From NCBI GenBank assembly GCA_944381435.1, contig CALWLD010000001.1:124001-188000 (forward strand): a stretch of DNA of 64,000 nucleotides, in the 5' to 3' direction. Below are positions 42,549-50,713 of this stretch, in pieces. Positions within the stretch are counted from its first letter, which is position 1. Each line of letters opens with the position of its first letter. Below the pieces are notes generated by a model. The model was not told the DNA's origin. It worked only from the letters and a program-made list of their open reading frames with translations, and did no database searches. The position numbers and the translations under genes are program-made. The DNA comes from an uncultured Clostridia bacterium (GTDB taxonomy: Bacteria > Bacillota > Clostridia > Lachnospirales > CAG-274).

Positions 42549-43073
42549 ATGCAAGAATATACAAAAGTAGACGATTTAATAGATGAATTGTTTACCTTAA
42601 TAAGCGAAAGTAAAAGCGGAAGTCTTTTTGGAGGAAAAGGGATAGATAAAGACGAAGCTTTTAATATTTTAGAAGACATTAGATACAATCTACCTCGTGA
42701 GCTAAAAGAAGCTAAAAAAATAATAGACAATGCAGATAAAATTTTACAAGATGCTAACATAGAGGCTAACAAAATAATAAAAATGGCTGAAGAAGAGGCA
42801 GAGGCTATGGTTAGCGACCATAACATAACAAAGCTTGCTAAAATGATGGAAGAAGAAAAAAGAAAAGAAATGAAAGAATATGTAAACGAAATGAGAGACG
42901 GAGCTATAAACTATGCTGATAGCTGTCTTTTAGACGTGGAAAACATATTACAAGATTCTTTAAACCAAATAAACTATATTAGCAAAAATATAGAAGAACA
43001 TCTTTCTAAAGAGATAGAACGTGTCTATAAAAATAGACAAGAAATAAAAATGGACGATTTATATAATAACTAA
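42549..43073 (+). CDS. Coiled-coil protein of unknown function (downstream of coaD)
   Basis: A 174-residue, soluble, highly charged protein. The N-terminal part (residues 1-60) has a short conserved-looking loop SGSLFGGKGIDKDEAF, then a long helix from about residue 50 to 165 with heptad character resembling V-type ATPase subunit H/E or DivIVA-like coiled coils. It starts 1 nt after the coaD stop, with AAAGGAG as binding site, so it is translationally linked. Clostridial genomes often have such a gene after coaD. No function is established that I know of. Confidence 0.8.
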   Translation: MQEYTKVDDLIDELFTLISESKSGSLFGGKGIDKDEAFNILEDIRYNLPRELKEAKKIIDNADKILQDANIEANKIIKMAEEEAEAMVSDHNITKLAKMMEEEKRKEMKEYVNEMRDGAINYADSCLLDVENILQDSLNQINYISKNIEEHLSKEIERVYKNRQEIKMDDLYNN

Positions 43074-43099
43074 CAGGGAGCTTAAAGTTGTGATTTAAA

Positions 43100-43981
43100 A
43101 TGGGCAAGTATATTAAAAATAATAGAAAATTAGCACACATTATGACAGTTATAGCTGTTTTTATATCAGCATTGATACAAACTTTTGTTATACAGGCTTT
43201 TATACAGCCAGCAGATTTATTATCTAGCGGGTTTACAGGTATAGCAATATTAATAGATAAAATATCAACTGCTTTTTTTGGACATTCTATATCTATATCA
43301 TTTTTATTAATAGCACTTAATTTACCTGTAGCTCTTTTATGCTATAAGGCAATTAGCAAAAGGTTTGTTTTTTATTCTTTATTACAAGTATTTTTTAGCA
43401 GTACATTTTTAAAGGTTTTAAGCTTTGAACCTTTTTTTGAGGCTAACGATGACATATTAAACGTTGTATTTGGTGGATTTTTATACGGTATATGTATTGT
43501 CCTTGCATTAAAAGGGCGTGCATCTACAGGTGGTACAGACTTTATTGCTTTATATGTATCTAACAAGAAGGGTAGGTCTATATGGAACTATGTTTTCATA
43601 TTTAATGTAATTTTGCTTTGTATCTTTGGTGTTTTATTTGGTTGGTCTGAAGCGGGGTATTCTATCTTGTTTCAATATGTAACAACAAGAACAATCTCTA
43701 CATTCCATCAACGTTATGTACGCGTTACCCTTCAAATGACAACATCTAAACCAGAAGAGGTAATAGAAGCATATATTAAAAACTTTAGGCACGGTTTATC
43801 TTGTGTAGATGCTATAGGAGGATATAGCAAAAAGAAAGTTACTGTTATCCATACCGTTGTATCTTCTTACGAAGTGCCAGATATTGTAGAAACTATGAAA
43901 ATGGTAGACCCTTATATAATTATTAATAGCTTTAAAACTGAACAATTTTATGGTAGGTTTTATCAAGCACCTATCGATTAA
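43100..43981 (+). CDS. YitT family membrane protein (DUF2179)
   Basis: A 293-residue protein with five to six membrane helices (residues about 10-200; FIQPADLLSSGFTGIAIL and LALKGRASTGGTDFIAL are family signatures) and a C-terminal cytoplasmic DUF2179 domain (RHGLSCVDAIGGYSKKKVTVI). Function of the family is unresolved. The weak site AGGGAGC lies well upstream of the ATG. It is the last gene of the recG-rsmD-coaD group and faces rae1 with a shared terminator. Confidence 0.92.
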   Translation: MGKYIKNNRKLAHIMTVIAVFISALIQTFVIQAFIQPADLLSSGFTGIAILIDKISTAFFGHSISISFLLIALNLPVALLCYKAISKRFVFYSLLQVFFSSTFLKVLSFEPFFEANDDILNVVFGGFLYGICIVLALKGRASTGGTDFIALYVSNKKGRSIWNYVFIFNVILLCIFGVLFGWSEAGYSILFQYVTTRTISTFHQRYVRVTLQMTTSKPEEVIEAYIKNFRHGLSCVDAIGGYSKKKVTVIHTVVSSYEVPDIVETMKMVDPYIIINSFKTEQFYGRFYQAPID

Positions 43982-44010
43982 TATTTTAGGTTTTAGGCTA
44001 TGTTTAAGCT

Positions 44011-44050
44011 AAAATAACCTAAGGCTAATAGCCTTAGGTTATTTTTTATT
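44011..44050. terminator. Bidirectional terminator between YitT gene and rae1
   Basis: Perfect 16-bp arms AAAATAACCTAAGGCT (44011-44026) and AGCCTTAGGTTATTTT (44030-44045), loop AAT, then TTATT. On the minus strand the rae1 stop codon lies inside the stem. Confidence 0.9.
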
Positions 44051-44566
44051 TTGCCTCATCTTTTCAAACCATTCTGCTGTTTTAGCATCTAGGTTATCAA
44101 AAAGCATATTATTTTTAATAGGTTTTATTTCTTCTATTTTCTTAGCAACCTTTTTAGCAGTAAACCTTACATCTGCCCTTAGCTCTGTTGCTGATACCCT
44201 TATAGCACCTGAACCCATTATTATTATTTGCTCAAGCCTATCCGATGTGGCAACCTTTACTGTATAATCTTTTACCAAATCTTTTGTTATACGCTCTATG
44301 TAGTTATCGGCAGTTTCTGCCTCTTTTGTATATACAATATAAGTTTTGCCCATTTGTTCAATGCTTCCTTTATTGCCTTTTACCAAATGGGCATCAAAAA
44401 CAATAATAAGCTCAATGCCTTTTGCCCCTTGATAATTAGATAATATAGCTACAAGCTTATCTCTTGCATCTTCTAGGCTTTGTTCTCTTGAAATTTTGTT
44501 TAAATCTTCCCAAGCAAAAATAATGTTATAGCCATCTACAAGCAAATATTCTTTTTTCATAGGCAT
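44039..44566 (-). CDS. rae1: Rae1/YacP-type NYN-domain endoribonuclease
   Basis: A 175-residue protein with the NYN (PIN-like) domain: LLVDGYNIIFAW with the metal-binding aspartate near residue 11, LIIVFDAHLVKG, and KVATSDRLEQIIIMGSGA. Bacillus Rae1 cuts mRNAs in the ribosomal A site. It lies 5 bp after rlmB, the Bacillus order (cysS-mrnC-rlmB-rae1). It ends inside a terminator. Confidence 0.93.
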   Translation of the reverse strand: MPMKKEYLLVDGYNIIFAWEDLNKISREQSLEDARDKLVAILSNYQGAKGIELIIVFDAHLVKGNKGSIEQMGKTYIVYTKEAETADNYIERITKDLVKDYTVKVATSDRLEQIIIMGSGAIRVSATELRADVRFTAKKVAKKIEEIKPIKNNMLFDNLDAKTAEWFEKMRQNKK

Positions 44567-44571
44567 CTACC

Positions 44572-45396
44572 TTATACAAATTTTCTTTGTCTTACAACCT
44601 CATACATTAAAAGACCTGCAGCAACAGATGCATTTAAAGAATCTATATTACCATACATAGGTATTTTAACAGAATAATCACAGCTTTCTTTAACAAGACG
44701 AGAAACACCGTCCCCCTCATTACCTATAACAATACCTATAGCTCCTTTTAAATCTGCCTTAAAGCATTCTGTACCTTTCATATCAGCACAAGCTATCCAA
44801 AGGCCGTGTTTTTTAAGCTTTTCTATTTCTTTAGATATGTTATTAACCCTTGCAACAGGTACATATTCTAAAGCACCTGCTGATGTTTTGCTAACAACAG
44901 CTGTTAAAGAAACTGCTCTTCTTTTTGGGATAATAACACCGTGAGCACCTGCTGCATCTGCTGTTCTTATTATTGCACCTAAATTATGTGGGTCTGTTAT
45001 TTCATCTAAAATAACAACAAAAGGCTCTTCGCCACGTTTTTTAGCATTTTCTAATATATCTTCTGTATCGCAATATTCGTGAGCAGGGCAAAGAGCAATT
45101 ATCCCTTGAGGGTTATTTGTTCTTTTCATTTGCTCCATTTTTAGCTTATCCACTTCTTGAACGATAATGCCACGTTCTAAAGCTTTAGCTACTATTACTT
45201 TTAAAGTGCCTTCAACTTCTCCTTTTTTAACAAAGATTTTATCTATTGTTTTGTTATGGTTTAAAGCCTCTAAAACGCTGTTTCTACCTTCTAACTGAAA
45301 ATTATCTTCTTCAAAATCGTCTCTTCTTGGTGGTCTTTTTGTCATTGGCTTATTGTTTTTGCCTTTTGATTTATTGTTTTTCTTTTGTTTTTTCAT
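44572..45396 (-). CDS. rlmB: 23S rRNA (guanosine2251-2'-O)-methyltransferase RlmB
   Basis: A 274-residue SPOUT-fold (TrmH-family) enzyme. A basic, lysine-rich N-terminal tail (residues 1-26) precedes a substrate-binding domain (LEGRNSVLEALNHN) and the catalytic domain with DEITDPHNLGAIIRTADAAG, VIGNEGDGVS and SLNASVAAGLLMYE forming the trefoil knot. Length is near normal once the tail is allowed for. AGGAGTGAAA precedes the ATG. In the mrnC-rlmB-rae1 block. Confidence 0.95.
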   Translation of the reverse strand: MKKQKKNNKSKGKNNKPMTKRPPRRDDFEEDNFQLEGRNSVLEALNHNKTIDKIFVKKGEVEGTLKVIVAKALERGIIVQEVDKLKMEQMKRTNNPQGIIALCPAHEYCDTEDILENAKKRGEEPFVVILDEITDPHNLGAIIRTADAAGAHGVIIPKRRAVSLTAVVSKTSAGALEYVPVARVNNISKEIEKLKKHGLWIACADMKGTECFKADLKGAIGIVIGNEGDGVSRLVKESCDYSVKIPMYGNIDSLNASVAAGLLMYEVVRQRKFV

Positions 45397-45406
45397 ATTT
45401 TCACTC

Positions 45407-45790
45407 CTAATTTATTATATCTAAACATATTTTAAAAAGTTCGTCTATTCGCTCATTATCCTCTTTTAAATAAAGGTAACCAAAAAGTGCCTCAAGCCCT
45501 GTTGCATTTTTATAGTCTATCATTGAAGCATTTTTAGCTCTTGTATTTGTAGTTGCATTTCGTCCTCTTTTAAGCACAGCCTTTTCTTCTTCTGTAACTA
45601 TTTCTACAAGGTGTTTATACATTTTAGATTGGCTAGTTGCATTAACTATAGCTTTAGATTTTTGGTGCAATTTATTAGCTGGCATATTAGCTTGCTTTAA
45701 AAGGTAAGTTCTTGTGCATAAATCAAATATACAATCTCCCATATAAGCAAGGGCAAGGGGAGAATACTGTCTTATATCTATATCGTTCAT
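45407..45790 (-). CDS. mrnC: Mini-ribonuclease 3
   Basis: A 127-residue RNase III-like enzyme without a double-strand RNA-binding domain, which matures 23S rRNA in Bacillus. SPLALAYMGDCIFDLCTRTYL has the catalytic aspartate, KRGRNATTNTRAKN the RNA-binding basic patch, and YKNATGLEALFGYLYL the second acidic motif. I place the start at the ATG at 45790, which overlaps the cysS stop (TAATG) and has GGAG 9 nt upstream, instead of the ATG at 45805. Confidence 0.95.
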   Translation of the reverse strand: MNDIDIRQYSPLALAYMGDCIFDLCTRTYLLKQANMPANKLHQKSKAIVNATSQSKMYKHLVEIVTEEEKAVLKRGRNATTNTRAKNASMIDYKNATGLEALFGYLYLKEDNERIDELFKICLDIIN

Positions 45791-47202
45791 TATTCTTTGC
45801 TCCATACAACACCTGCTGATGTATCTTTTAAAATAATACCTTTTGCCTTAAGGCTATCTCTTATTTCATCTGCAAGTTTATAATCTTTGTTCTTTTTAGC
45901 CTCTTGTCTTTTAGCTATAAGCTCTTCTATCTCTTCTACATTTACGCTTTGCTCTTCGTCTTCTATTTTATATAAAATACCTAAAACGTTACATAAGCTA
46001 GTTAGCTCGTTAAGTAAATTTTGTAAAAACTCTTTAGAGCATTTTTCATTTATAGCAGAATTTATAAGCCTTACTATTTCAAAAATACAAGTGATAGCAT
46101 TAGATGTGTTAAAATCGTTATCCATTTCTTCTTCAAAAGTATTTTTGTAGCTATTTATATTTTTAAATATATCAAGGTTTTTCTCTTCTTCTGTCATATT
46201 ATCTATTGTAGCATTAGCTATAAGATGGTTAAGCTTATTTACACAGTTTTTTATTCTATCTAAGCTTTTTTTAGAAGCTTCCATAGCCTCTCTGCTAAAA
46301 TTAATAGGGGCTCTATAATGGCCACATAAGATGAAAAACCTAATAACATCATAAGGTACTTCTTTTGCTATATCTCTAACTGTAAAGAAATTTCCTTTTG
46401 ATTTGCTCATTTTTTCGTTATCTATGTTTATAAAGCCGTTGTGTAGCCAATATCTAGCAAAAGGCTTATGATTACAACATTCGCTTTGAGCTATTTCGTT
46501 TTCGTGATGAGGGAAAATTAAATCTTCGCCACCTGCGTGTATATCTATTTCTTCCCCTAAATATTTTTTAGCCATAACAGAACATTCTATGTGCCAGCCA
46601 GGTCTACCTTCACCCCAAGGAGAATGCCAAGCAATTTCCCCTTCTTTTTTAGGTTTCCAAAGTACAAAATCTGTTTCATTTTTCTTTGCATCATCAAGCT
46701 TTATCCTTGAACCTATTTCCAGCTCATCTAATTTTTTGCCAGATAGTTTACCGTATTGCTTAAATGATTTTGTATCAAAAAATACAGTACCATCTACCTC
46801 ATAAGCGTTTTTTTGCTCAATAAGTGTTTGTATCATTTCTATTATTTCTTTTATTTCTTGTGTAACACGTGGAGCATAAGTTGGCTCTTTTACATTTAAT
46901 GCTTTAGCATCTTTTAAAGCCTCTTTTATATATCTATCAGCTATAACTGTAGGCTCAACGCCTTCCTCATTGGCTCTGTTTATAATTTTATCATCTACGT
47001 CTGTAAAATTTTGAGCATATTCTACCTTATAACCTTTATATTCAAAATATCTTCTTATTGTATCAAAAACAACATAAGGTCTTGCATTACCTATGTGTAT
47101 AAAATCGTATACTGTAGGACCACAAACATACATTTTAACCTTATTTTCTTCTAAAGGTTTAAAATCTTCTTTTTGCCTAGTTAATGTGTTATATAATTTC
47201 AT
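45790..47202 (-). CDS. cysS: Cysteinyl-tRNA synthetase
   Basis: A 470-residue class I synthetase. VYDFIHIGNARPYVVFDT contains the HIGH motif, ENEKMSKSKGN (about residue 270) the KMSKS motif, and the zinc ligands come from CGPTVYD, CSVMAKK and HHENEIAQSE. Length normal. Its stop overlaps the mrnC start. No T-box leader is visible in the 177 bp before it, which holds tandem repeats of the ispF tail instead. Confidence 0.97.
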   Translation of the reverse strand: MKLYNTLTRQKEDFKPLEENKVKMYVCGPTVYDFIHIGNARPYVVFDTIRRYFEYKGYKVEYAQNFTDVDDKIINRANEEGVEPTVIADRYIKEALKDAKALNVKEPTYAPRVTQEIKEIIEMIQTLIEQKNAYEVDGTVFFDTKSFKQYGKLSGKKLDELEIGSRIKLDDAKKNETDFVLWKPKKEGEIAWHSPWGEGRPGWHIECSVMAKKYLGEEIDIHAGGEDLIFPHHENEIAQSECCNHKPFARYWLHNGFINIDNEKMSKSKGNFFTVRDIAKEVPYDVIRFFILCGHYRAPINFSREAMEASKKSLDRIKNCVNKLNHLIANATIDNMTEEEKNLDIFKNINSYKNTFEEEMDNDFNTSNAITCIFEIVRLINSAINEKCSKEFLQNLLNELTSLCNVLGILYKIEDEEQSVNVEEIEELIAKRQEAKKNKDYKLADEIRDSLKAKGIILKDTSAGVVWSKE

Positions 47203-47232
47203 ATCTTTCCTCCTATTTGTTATTTTTAAAGT

Positions 47233-47410
47233 AACATAAACAGCTCTTTTATCTTATTTATTAGTTTTTAAAACGAGACAAACCGCTGTTTTATCCTATT
47301 TATTATTTTTTAAAATGAGACAAACCGCTGTTTTATCCTATTTGTTATCTTTTAAAACGAGACAAACCGCTGTTTTATCCTATTTGTTATCTTTTAAAAC
47401 GAGACAAACA
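47233..47410. repeat. 42-bp tandem repeat overlapping the 3' end of ispF
   Basis: GAGACAAAC recurs at 47275, 47317, 47359 and 47401, exactly 42 bp apart, with a fifth degenerate unit from about 47233. Each unit on the minus strand encodes a copy of the ispF C-terminus ([10 protein letters not shown] then a stop), so the real stop at 47380 is followed by three more copies of the same tail plus stop codon. Units differ by a few bases. Confidence 0.9.
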
Positions 47411-47865
47411 GCACTAGCACTAATACCTTCTAATGCACCTGTAAAGCCAAGCCCTTCTTCTGTTGTAGCTTTAACGTTTATTTTATCTTTATCTATATTA
47501 AGGCACATTGCTATGTTTTCTTCCATTTTATCTATATAAGGACGCATTTTTGGTGCTTGTGCAATTATTGTAGAATCTATATTTATTATTTGGTAATTAT
47601 CTTCTTTTAATAGGTTATAAACTCGCTTTAATAGCTCAAGGCTACAAATGTCTTTAAAGCTATCATCATTATCTGGAAAAAGCTTTCCTATGTCACCTTT
47701 TTTTGTAGCTCCAAGCAAGCTATCTATAATAGCGTGTATTAGAACATCGGCATCAGAATGCCCCAGTAACCCCTTTTCGTAAGGTATTAAAACACCACCT
47801 ATTATAAGGTTTCTACCTTCAACCAATCTATGCACATCATATCCGTTACCTATTCGTATATCCAT
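47380..47865 (-). CDS. ispF: 2-C-methyl-D-erythritol 2,4-cyclodiphosphate synthase
   Basis: A 161-residue enzyme of the non-mevalonate isoprenoid pathway. [21 protein letters not shown] and [15 protein letters not shown] give the zinc ligands (Asp-His pair, His), and [19 protein letters not shown] is the C-terminal signature. Length is usual. Upstream of cysS on the same strand, with ispD not present in the window. The terminal codons are the template of the tandem repeat that follows. Confidence 0.97.
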   Translation of the reverse strand: MDIRIGNGYDVHRLVEGRNLIIGGVLIPYEKGLLGHSDADVLIHAIIDSLLGATKKGDIGKLFPDNDDSFKDICSLELLKRVYNLLKEDNYQIINIDSTIIAQAPKMRPYIDKMEENIAMCLNIDKDKINVKATTEEGLGFTGALEGISASAVCLVLKDNK

Positions 47866-47921
47866 ATATACACCTCACTTTTTTAGCCTTAAATAGATTA
47901 TACATTAAATTAGTATAGTTT

Positions 47922-49973
47922 TCAATTAAAAATTTTAAAACATAAAGTTATAGCCATACACATTAAAATGCCTATTATTGTTGGGATAATAAAAGATAGA
48001 AAAGTCCATTTTTTGCTTTTTGTTTCTTTATAAATTGTAATTAAGGTTGTAGAGCAAGGCCAATGGAAAATACAAAAGATAACCATACATATGGCAGTGT
48101 TTAAGCTCCAGTTATTTAATATTAAAAGCTCTTTTAACTTATATATATTATCTATTTCTATAAGGGTGCTTGAGCCTAAATAGCTCATTATTATTATAGG
48201 AAAAACTATTTCGTTAGCAGGAAAGCCAAGGATAAAGGCTAAAAGTATAACACCATCTAGCCCCATAAGCCTTGCAAAAGGGTTTAAAAAATTAGTTAAA
48301 TGCATTAAAATTGTGTTATTACCTATTGTTATGTTAGCTAAAATATAAATGATAAAACCAGCAGGGATAGCCACAACAACAGCTCTACCTAAAACAAATA
48401 AAGTTCTATCAAAAACAGAGCGTATTATTGTTTTTAAAATAAGAGGCTTTCTATAAGGGGGTAGCTCTAGTGTAAAGTTTGTAGGTATACCTTTTAATAT
48501 GGTTTTAGATAAAATTTTAGATATTATAAGTGTCATAGCTATACCTAAAGTTATTATAAAAACTAAAAATATAGCAGATAAAAAGGAGTTATAAAAGCCG
48601 ATAGCACCACCTATAAAAAACATTGATATAATTGATATTAACGTAGGAAAACGTCCGTTACAAGGCACAAAATTGTTAGTTAAAATAGCAATGAGCCTTT
48701 CACGTGGGCTATCTATTATTCTACAGTTTGCAACAGCACAAGCGTTACAGCCAAAGCCCATACACATAGTTAAAGCTTGCTTGCCACAGGCACAACATTT
48801 TTTAAACAGTCTATCCATATTAAAGGCTATACGTGGAAGATAACCTAAATCTTCTAATATGGTAAACAAAGGGAAAAAAATTGCCATAGGTGGTAGCATA
48901 ACAGATATAACCCACGCTACAACTTTATAAACACCATCTACAAGCATACCAACTATAAAACTTGGTAAATTTACATATTCTAAAGCATACCTTAAATCAT
49001 CTTCTATAGAAAAAAATATATTAGATAACAGGCTAGAAGGGTAATTTGCCCCTACAATAGTTATCCAAAATATAAGAGCAAACAAAATAAACATAATAGG
49101 TAGCCCTATCCATTTGCTAGTTAAATATTTATCTATTTTTAAATCTCTTTTATAATAATCTTTGTTTTTAAATGTTATACATTCATTTACTATTTTGCTA
49201 CATTCATTATACATTTCTTTTGTTATGCTATCTATAAGGTTTATATCATTATCTTTAAGATGGTTTTTAGCTTTTTCTATATTTTTTAATATATTTTCAT
49301 CTTTAAAGCTATAGCCTATATAGCCTTCTATGTTTTTTATTAATGTTTCATTGCCTTCTAAAAGTTTTATACAAATAAATCTTTTATCTATGTTTTTTGT
49401 ATCTATATCTTTTATGATATCTTGTAAAATGTTAATAGCATTTTCTATATAATCATTATATTTAAGCTTATAAGAGATTTTGCTATCTTTTTCTAGTGCA
49501 TCTAAAAGGTTGTTTATACCTTGTTTTTTTCTAGCACTTATGCCTATAACATTTATACCTAAAATATTTTGTAACTTTTCTATATTTATTTTTATGCCTT
49601 TCTTTTTAGCCTCATCTAAAAAGTTTATGCATAAAATTACATTTTTTCTAGCCTCTATAGTTTGTAAAACAAGGGGCAAATTTCTTTCTAAACAAGTTAC
49701 ATCACAAACTATAATTATTTTATAAGTATCTTTAAAACATATAAAATCTCGTGCTACCTCTTCATCTTTAGATTGGCTTATTAAAGAATAGGTTCCTGGG
49801 ATATCTATCATTTCATAGCTTATGTTATTATGCTTAAAATGTCCTTTAGCTGTTGAAACTGTTTTACCTGCCCAGTTGCCTGTATGTTGTTTCATACCTG
49901 TTAAGCTGTTAAACACAGTAGACTTTCCAACATTTGGGTTACCTGCAAGGGTTATTACCTTTTTTATATCCAT
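47922..49973 (-). CDS. feoB: Ferrous iron transport protein B
   Basis: A 683-residue Fe(II) permease. The N-terminal G domain has GNPNVGKSTVFNSLTG (G1), DIPGTYSLI (G3) and CINFLDEAKK (G4 region), then a helical spacer. From about residue 275 there are about ten membrane helices, with LEDLGYLPRIAF and GCNACAV conserved motifs. A little shorter than E. coli FeoB (773) but usual for Firmicutes. feoA ends 2 bp before it. No terminator is obvious after it. Confidence 0.97.
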   Translation of the reverse strand: MDIKKVITLAGNPNVGKSTVFNSLTGMKQHTGNWAGKTVSTAKGHFKHNNISYEMIDIPGTYSLISQSKDEEVARDFICFKDTYKIIIVCDVTCLERNLPLVLQTIEARKNVILCINFLDEAKKKGIKINIEKLQNILGINVIGISARKKQGINNLLDALEKDSKISYKLKYNDYIENAINILQDIIKDIDTKNIDKRFICIKLLEGNETLIKNIEGYIGYSFKDENILKNIEKAKNHLKDNDINLIDSITKEMYNECSKIVNECITFKNKDYYKRDLKIDKYLTSKWIGLPIMFILFALIFWITIVGANYPSSLLSNIFFSIEDDLRYALEYVNLPSFIVGMLVDGVYKVVAWVISVMLPPMAIFFPLFTILEDLGYLPRIAFNMDRLFKKCCACGKQALTMCMGFGCNACAVANCRIIDSPRERLIAILTNNFVPCNGRFPTLISIISMFFIGGAIGFYNSFLSAIFLVFIITLGIAMTLIISKILSKTILKGIPTNFTLELPPYRKPLILKTIIRSVFDRTLFVLGRAVVVAIPAGFIIYILANITIGNNTILMHLTNFLNPFARLMGLDGVILLAFILGFPANEIVFPIIIMSYLGSSTLIEIDNIYKLKELLILNNWSLNTAICMVIFCIFHWPCSTTLITIYKETKSKKWTFLSFIIPTIIGILMCMAITLCFKIFN

Positions 49974-49975
49974 AT

Positions 49976-50209
49976 TTACACCCTTTCTATCAATATATTT
50001 TGTGCTATTTCTTCTCTAATAGCAATGGTAGTGCCTTTTATAAAATAAGCTGTAGGGTCTTTTAGTGGGCTTTTTAATACGCATTTTATAAGGCTACCAT
50101 CTACAAAACCTAAATCTTGAAGCCTTCTTTTTATATCTCCTGTTAAGAATATCTTCCTAACATATCCATTTTCTCCTAGCTTTAAATCGCTTAACATTAT
50201 TTTATTCAT
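49976..50209 (-). CDS. feoA: Ferrous iron transport protein A
   Basis: A 77-residue SH3-like cytosolic partner of FeoB. LSDLKLGENGYVRKI and RLQDLGFVDGSLIKCV are the conserved core. The frame extends upstream to 50314, but GGGAGGG lies 6 nt before the ATG at 50209 and the extra residues would fall in the operator region, so I start at 50209. First gene of feoAB. Confidence 0.93.
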   Translation of the reverse strand: MNKIMLSDLKLGENGYVRKIFLTGDIKRRLQDLGFVDGSLIKCVLKSPLKDPTAYFIKGTTIAIREEIAQNILIERV

Positions 50210-50231
50210 ATAAACCCTCCCTTTTAATATA

Positions 50232-50250
50232 TTTAGTTTAAGGAAACTTT
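50232..50250. promoter_or_regulatory. DtxR/MntR-type operator between feoAB and its regulator
   Basis: TTTAGTTTAAGGAAACTTT contains the inverted repeat AGTTT-AAGG-AAACT. It closely resembles the MntR box of Bacillus mntH (recalled as TTTGCCTTAAGGAAACT). It covers the expected transcription start of feoAB and the spacer of the divergent regulator promoter. Confidence 0.6.
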
Positions 50251-50251
50251 T

Positions 50252-50713
50252 ATGTATTATATTAAAGAAACAAAAAAATGTTACAAAGGGGGGATTTTTA
50301 TTTTTAAAACACAAAAAGTATACGATTTAGAACGAAAAGAAAAAGTAACTTTTGCTATGGAAGATTATATAGAAATGCTTTATAGAACAAATGAAAAAAA
50401 TATAAAAATAACTCATCTTGCAAACTTGCTACATATTAAGGCATCATCTGTATCTAAAATGATAGAAAAGCTTAAAGAACAAAATTTGGTACAAAAAGAA
50501 AAATACGGACAAATAAACTTAACTAAAAAAGGGGAGGAACTAGGGGAATATTTATTAAAAAGGCATAATTTGTTATGTAGGTTTTTTAATAAAATAAACA
50601 ATAAAGATAATTTATATTTGGTAGAACAAATAGAACATTTTTTTGATAAAGAAACTATAGAAAGTATAGAAAAATTTTTAAAAAATATGGAGGTGTTAAG
50701 TAATGAAAAATAA
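50252..50713 (+). CDS. DtxR/MntR-family iron-dependent regulator
   Basis: A metal-dependent repressor. FAMEDYIEMLYR starts the winged helix (helix-turn-helix HLANLLHIKASSVSKMIEKL, wing LVQKEKYGQINLT), then the dimerisation and metal-binding helices (LLKRHNLLCRFF, EQIEHFF). No C-terminal SH3 domain, so it is of the short MntR type. Divergent from feoAB. Start is uncertain: ATG at 50252 lies inside the probable operator/promoter, while a strong GGGGGG (50288-50293) has only ATT at 50300 at correct spacing, and homologues align from there. I give the canonical ATG as boundary; 137 residues if ATT is used. Iron or manganese response is inferred from feoAB. Confidence 0.88.
   Translation: MYYIKETKKCYKGGIFIFKTQKVYDLERKEKVTFAMEDYIEMLYRTNEKNIKITHLANLLHIKASSVSKMIEKLKEQNLVQKEKYGQINLTKKGEELGEYLLKRHNLLCRFFNKINNKDNLYLVEQIEHFFDKETIESIEKFLKNMEVLSNEK

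Noticed and set aside
47233-47410. CRISPR-like array
   Set aside because: Units are directly adjacent with no unique spacers and derive from the ispF tail.
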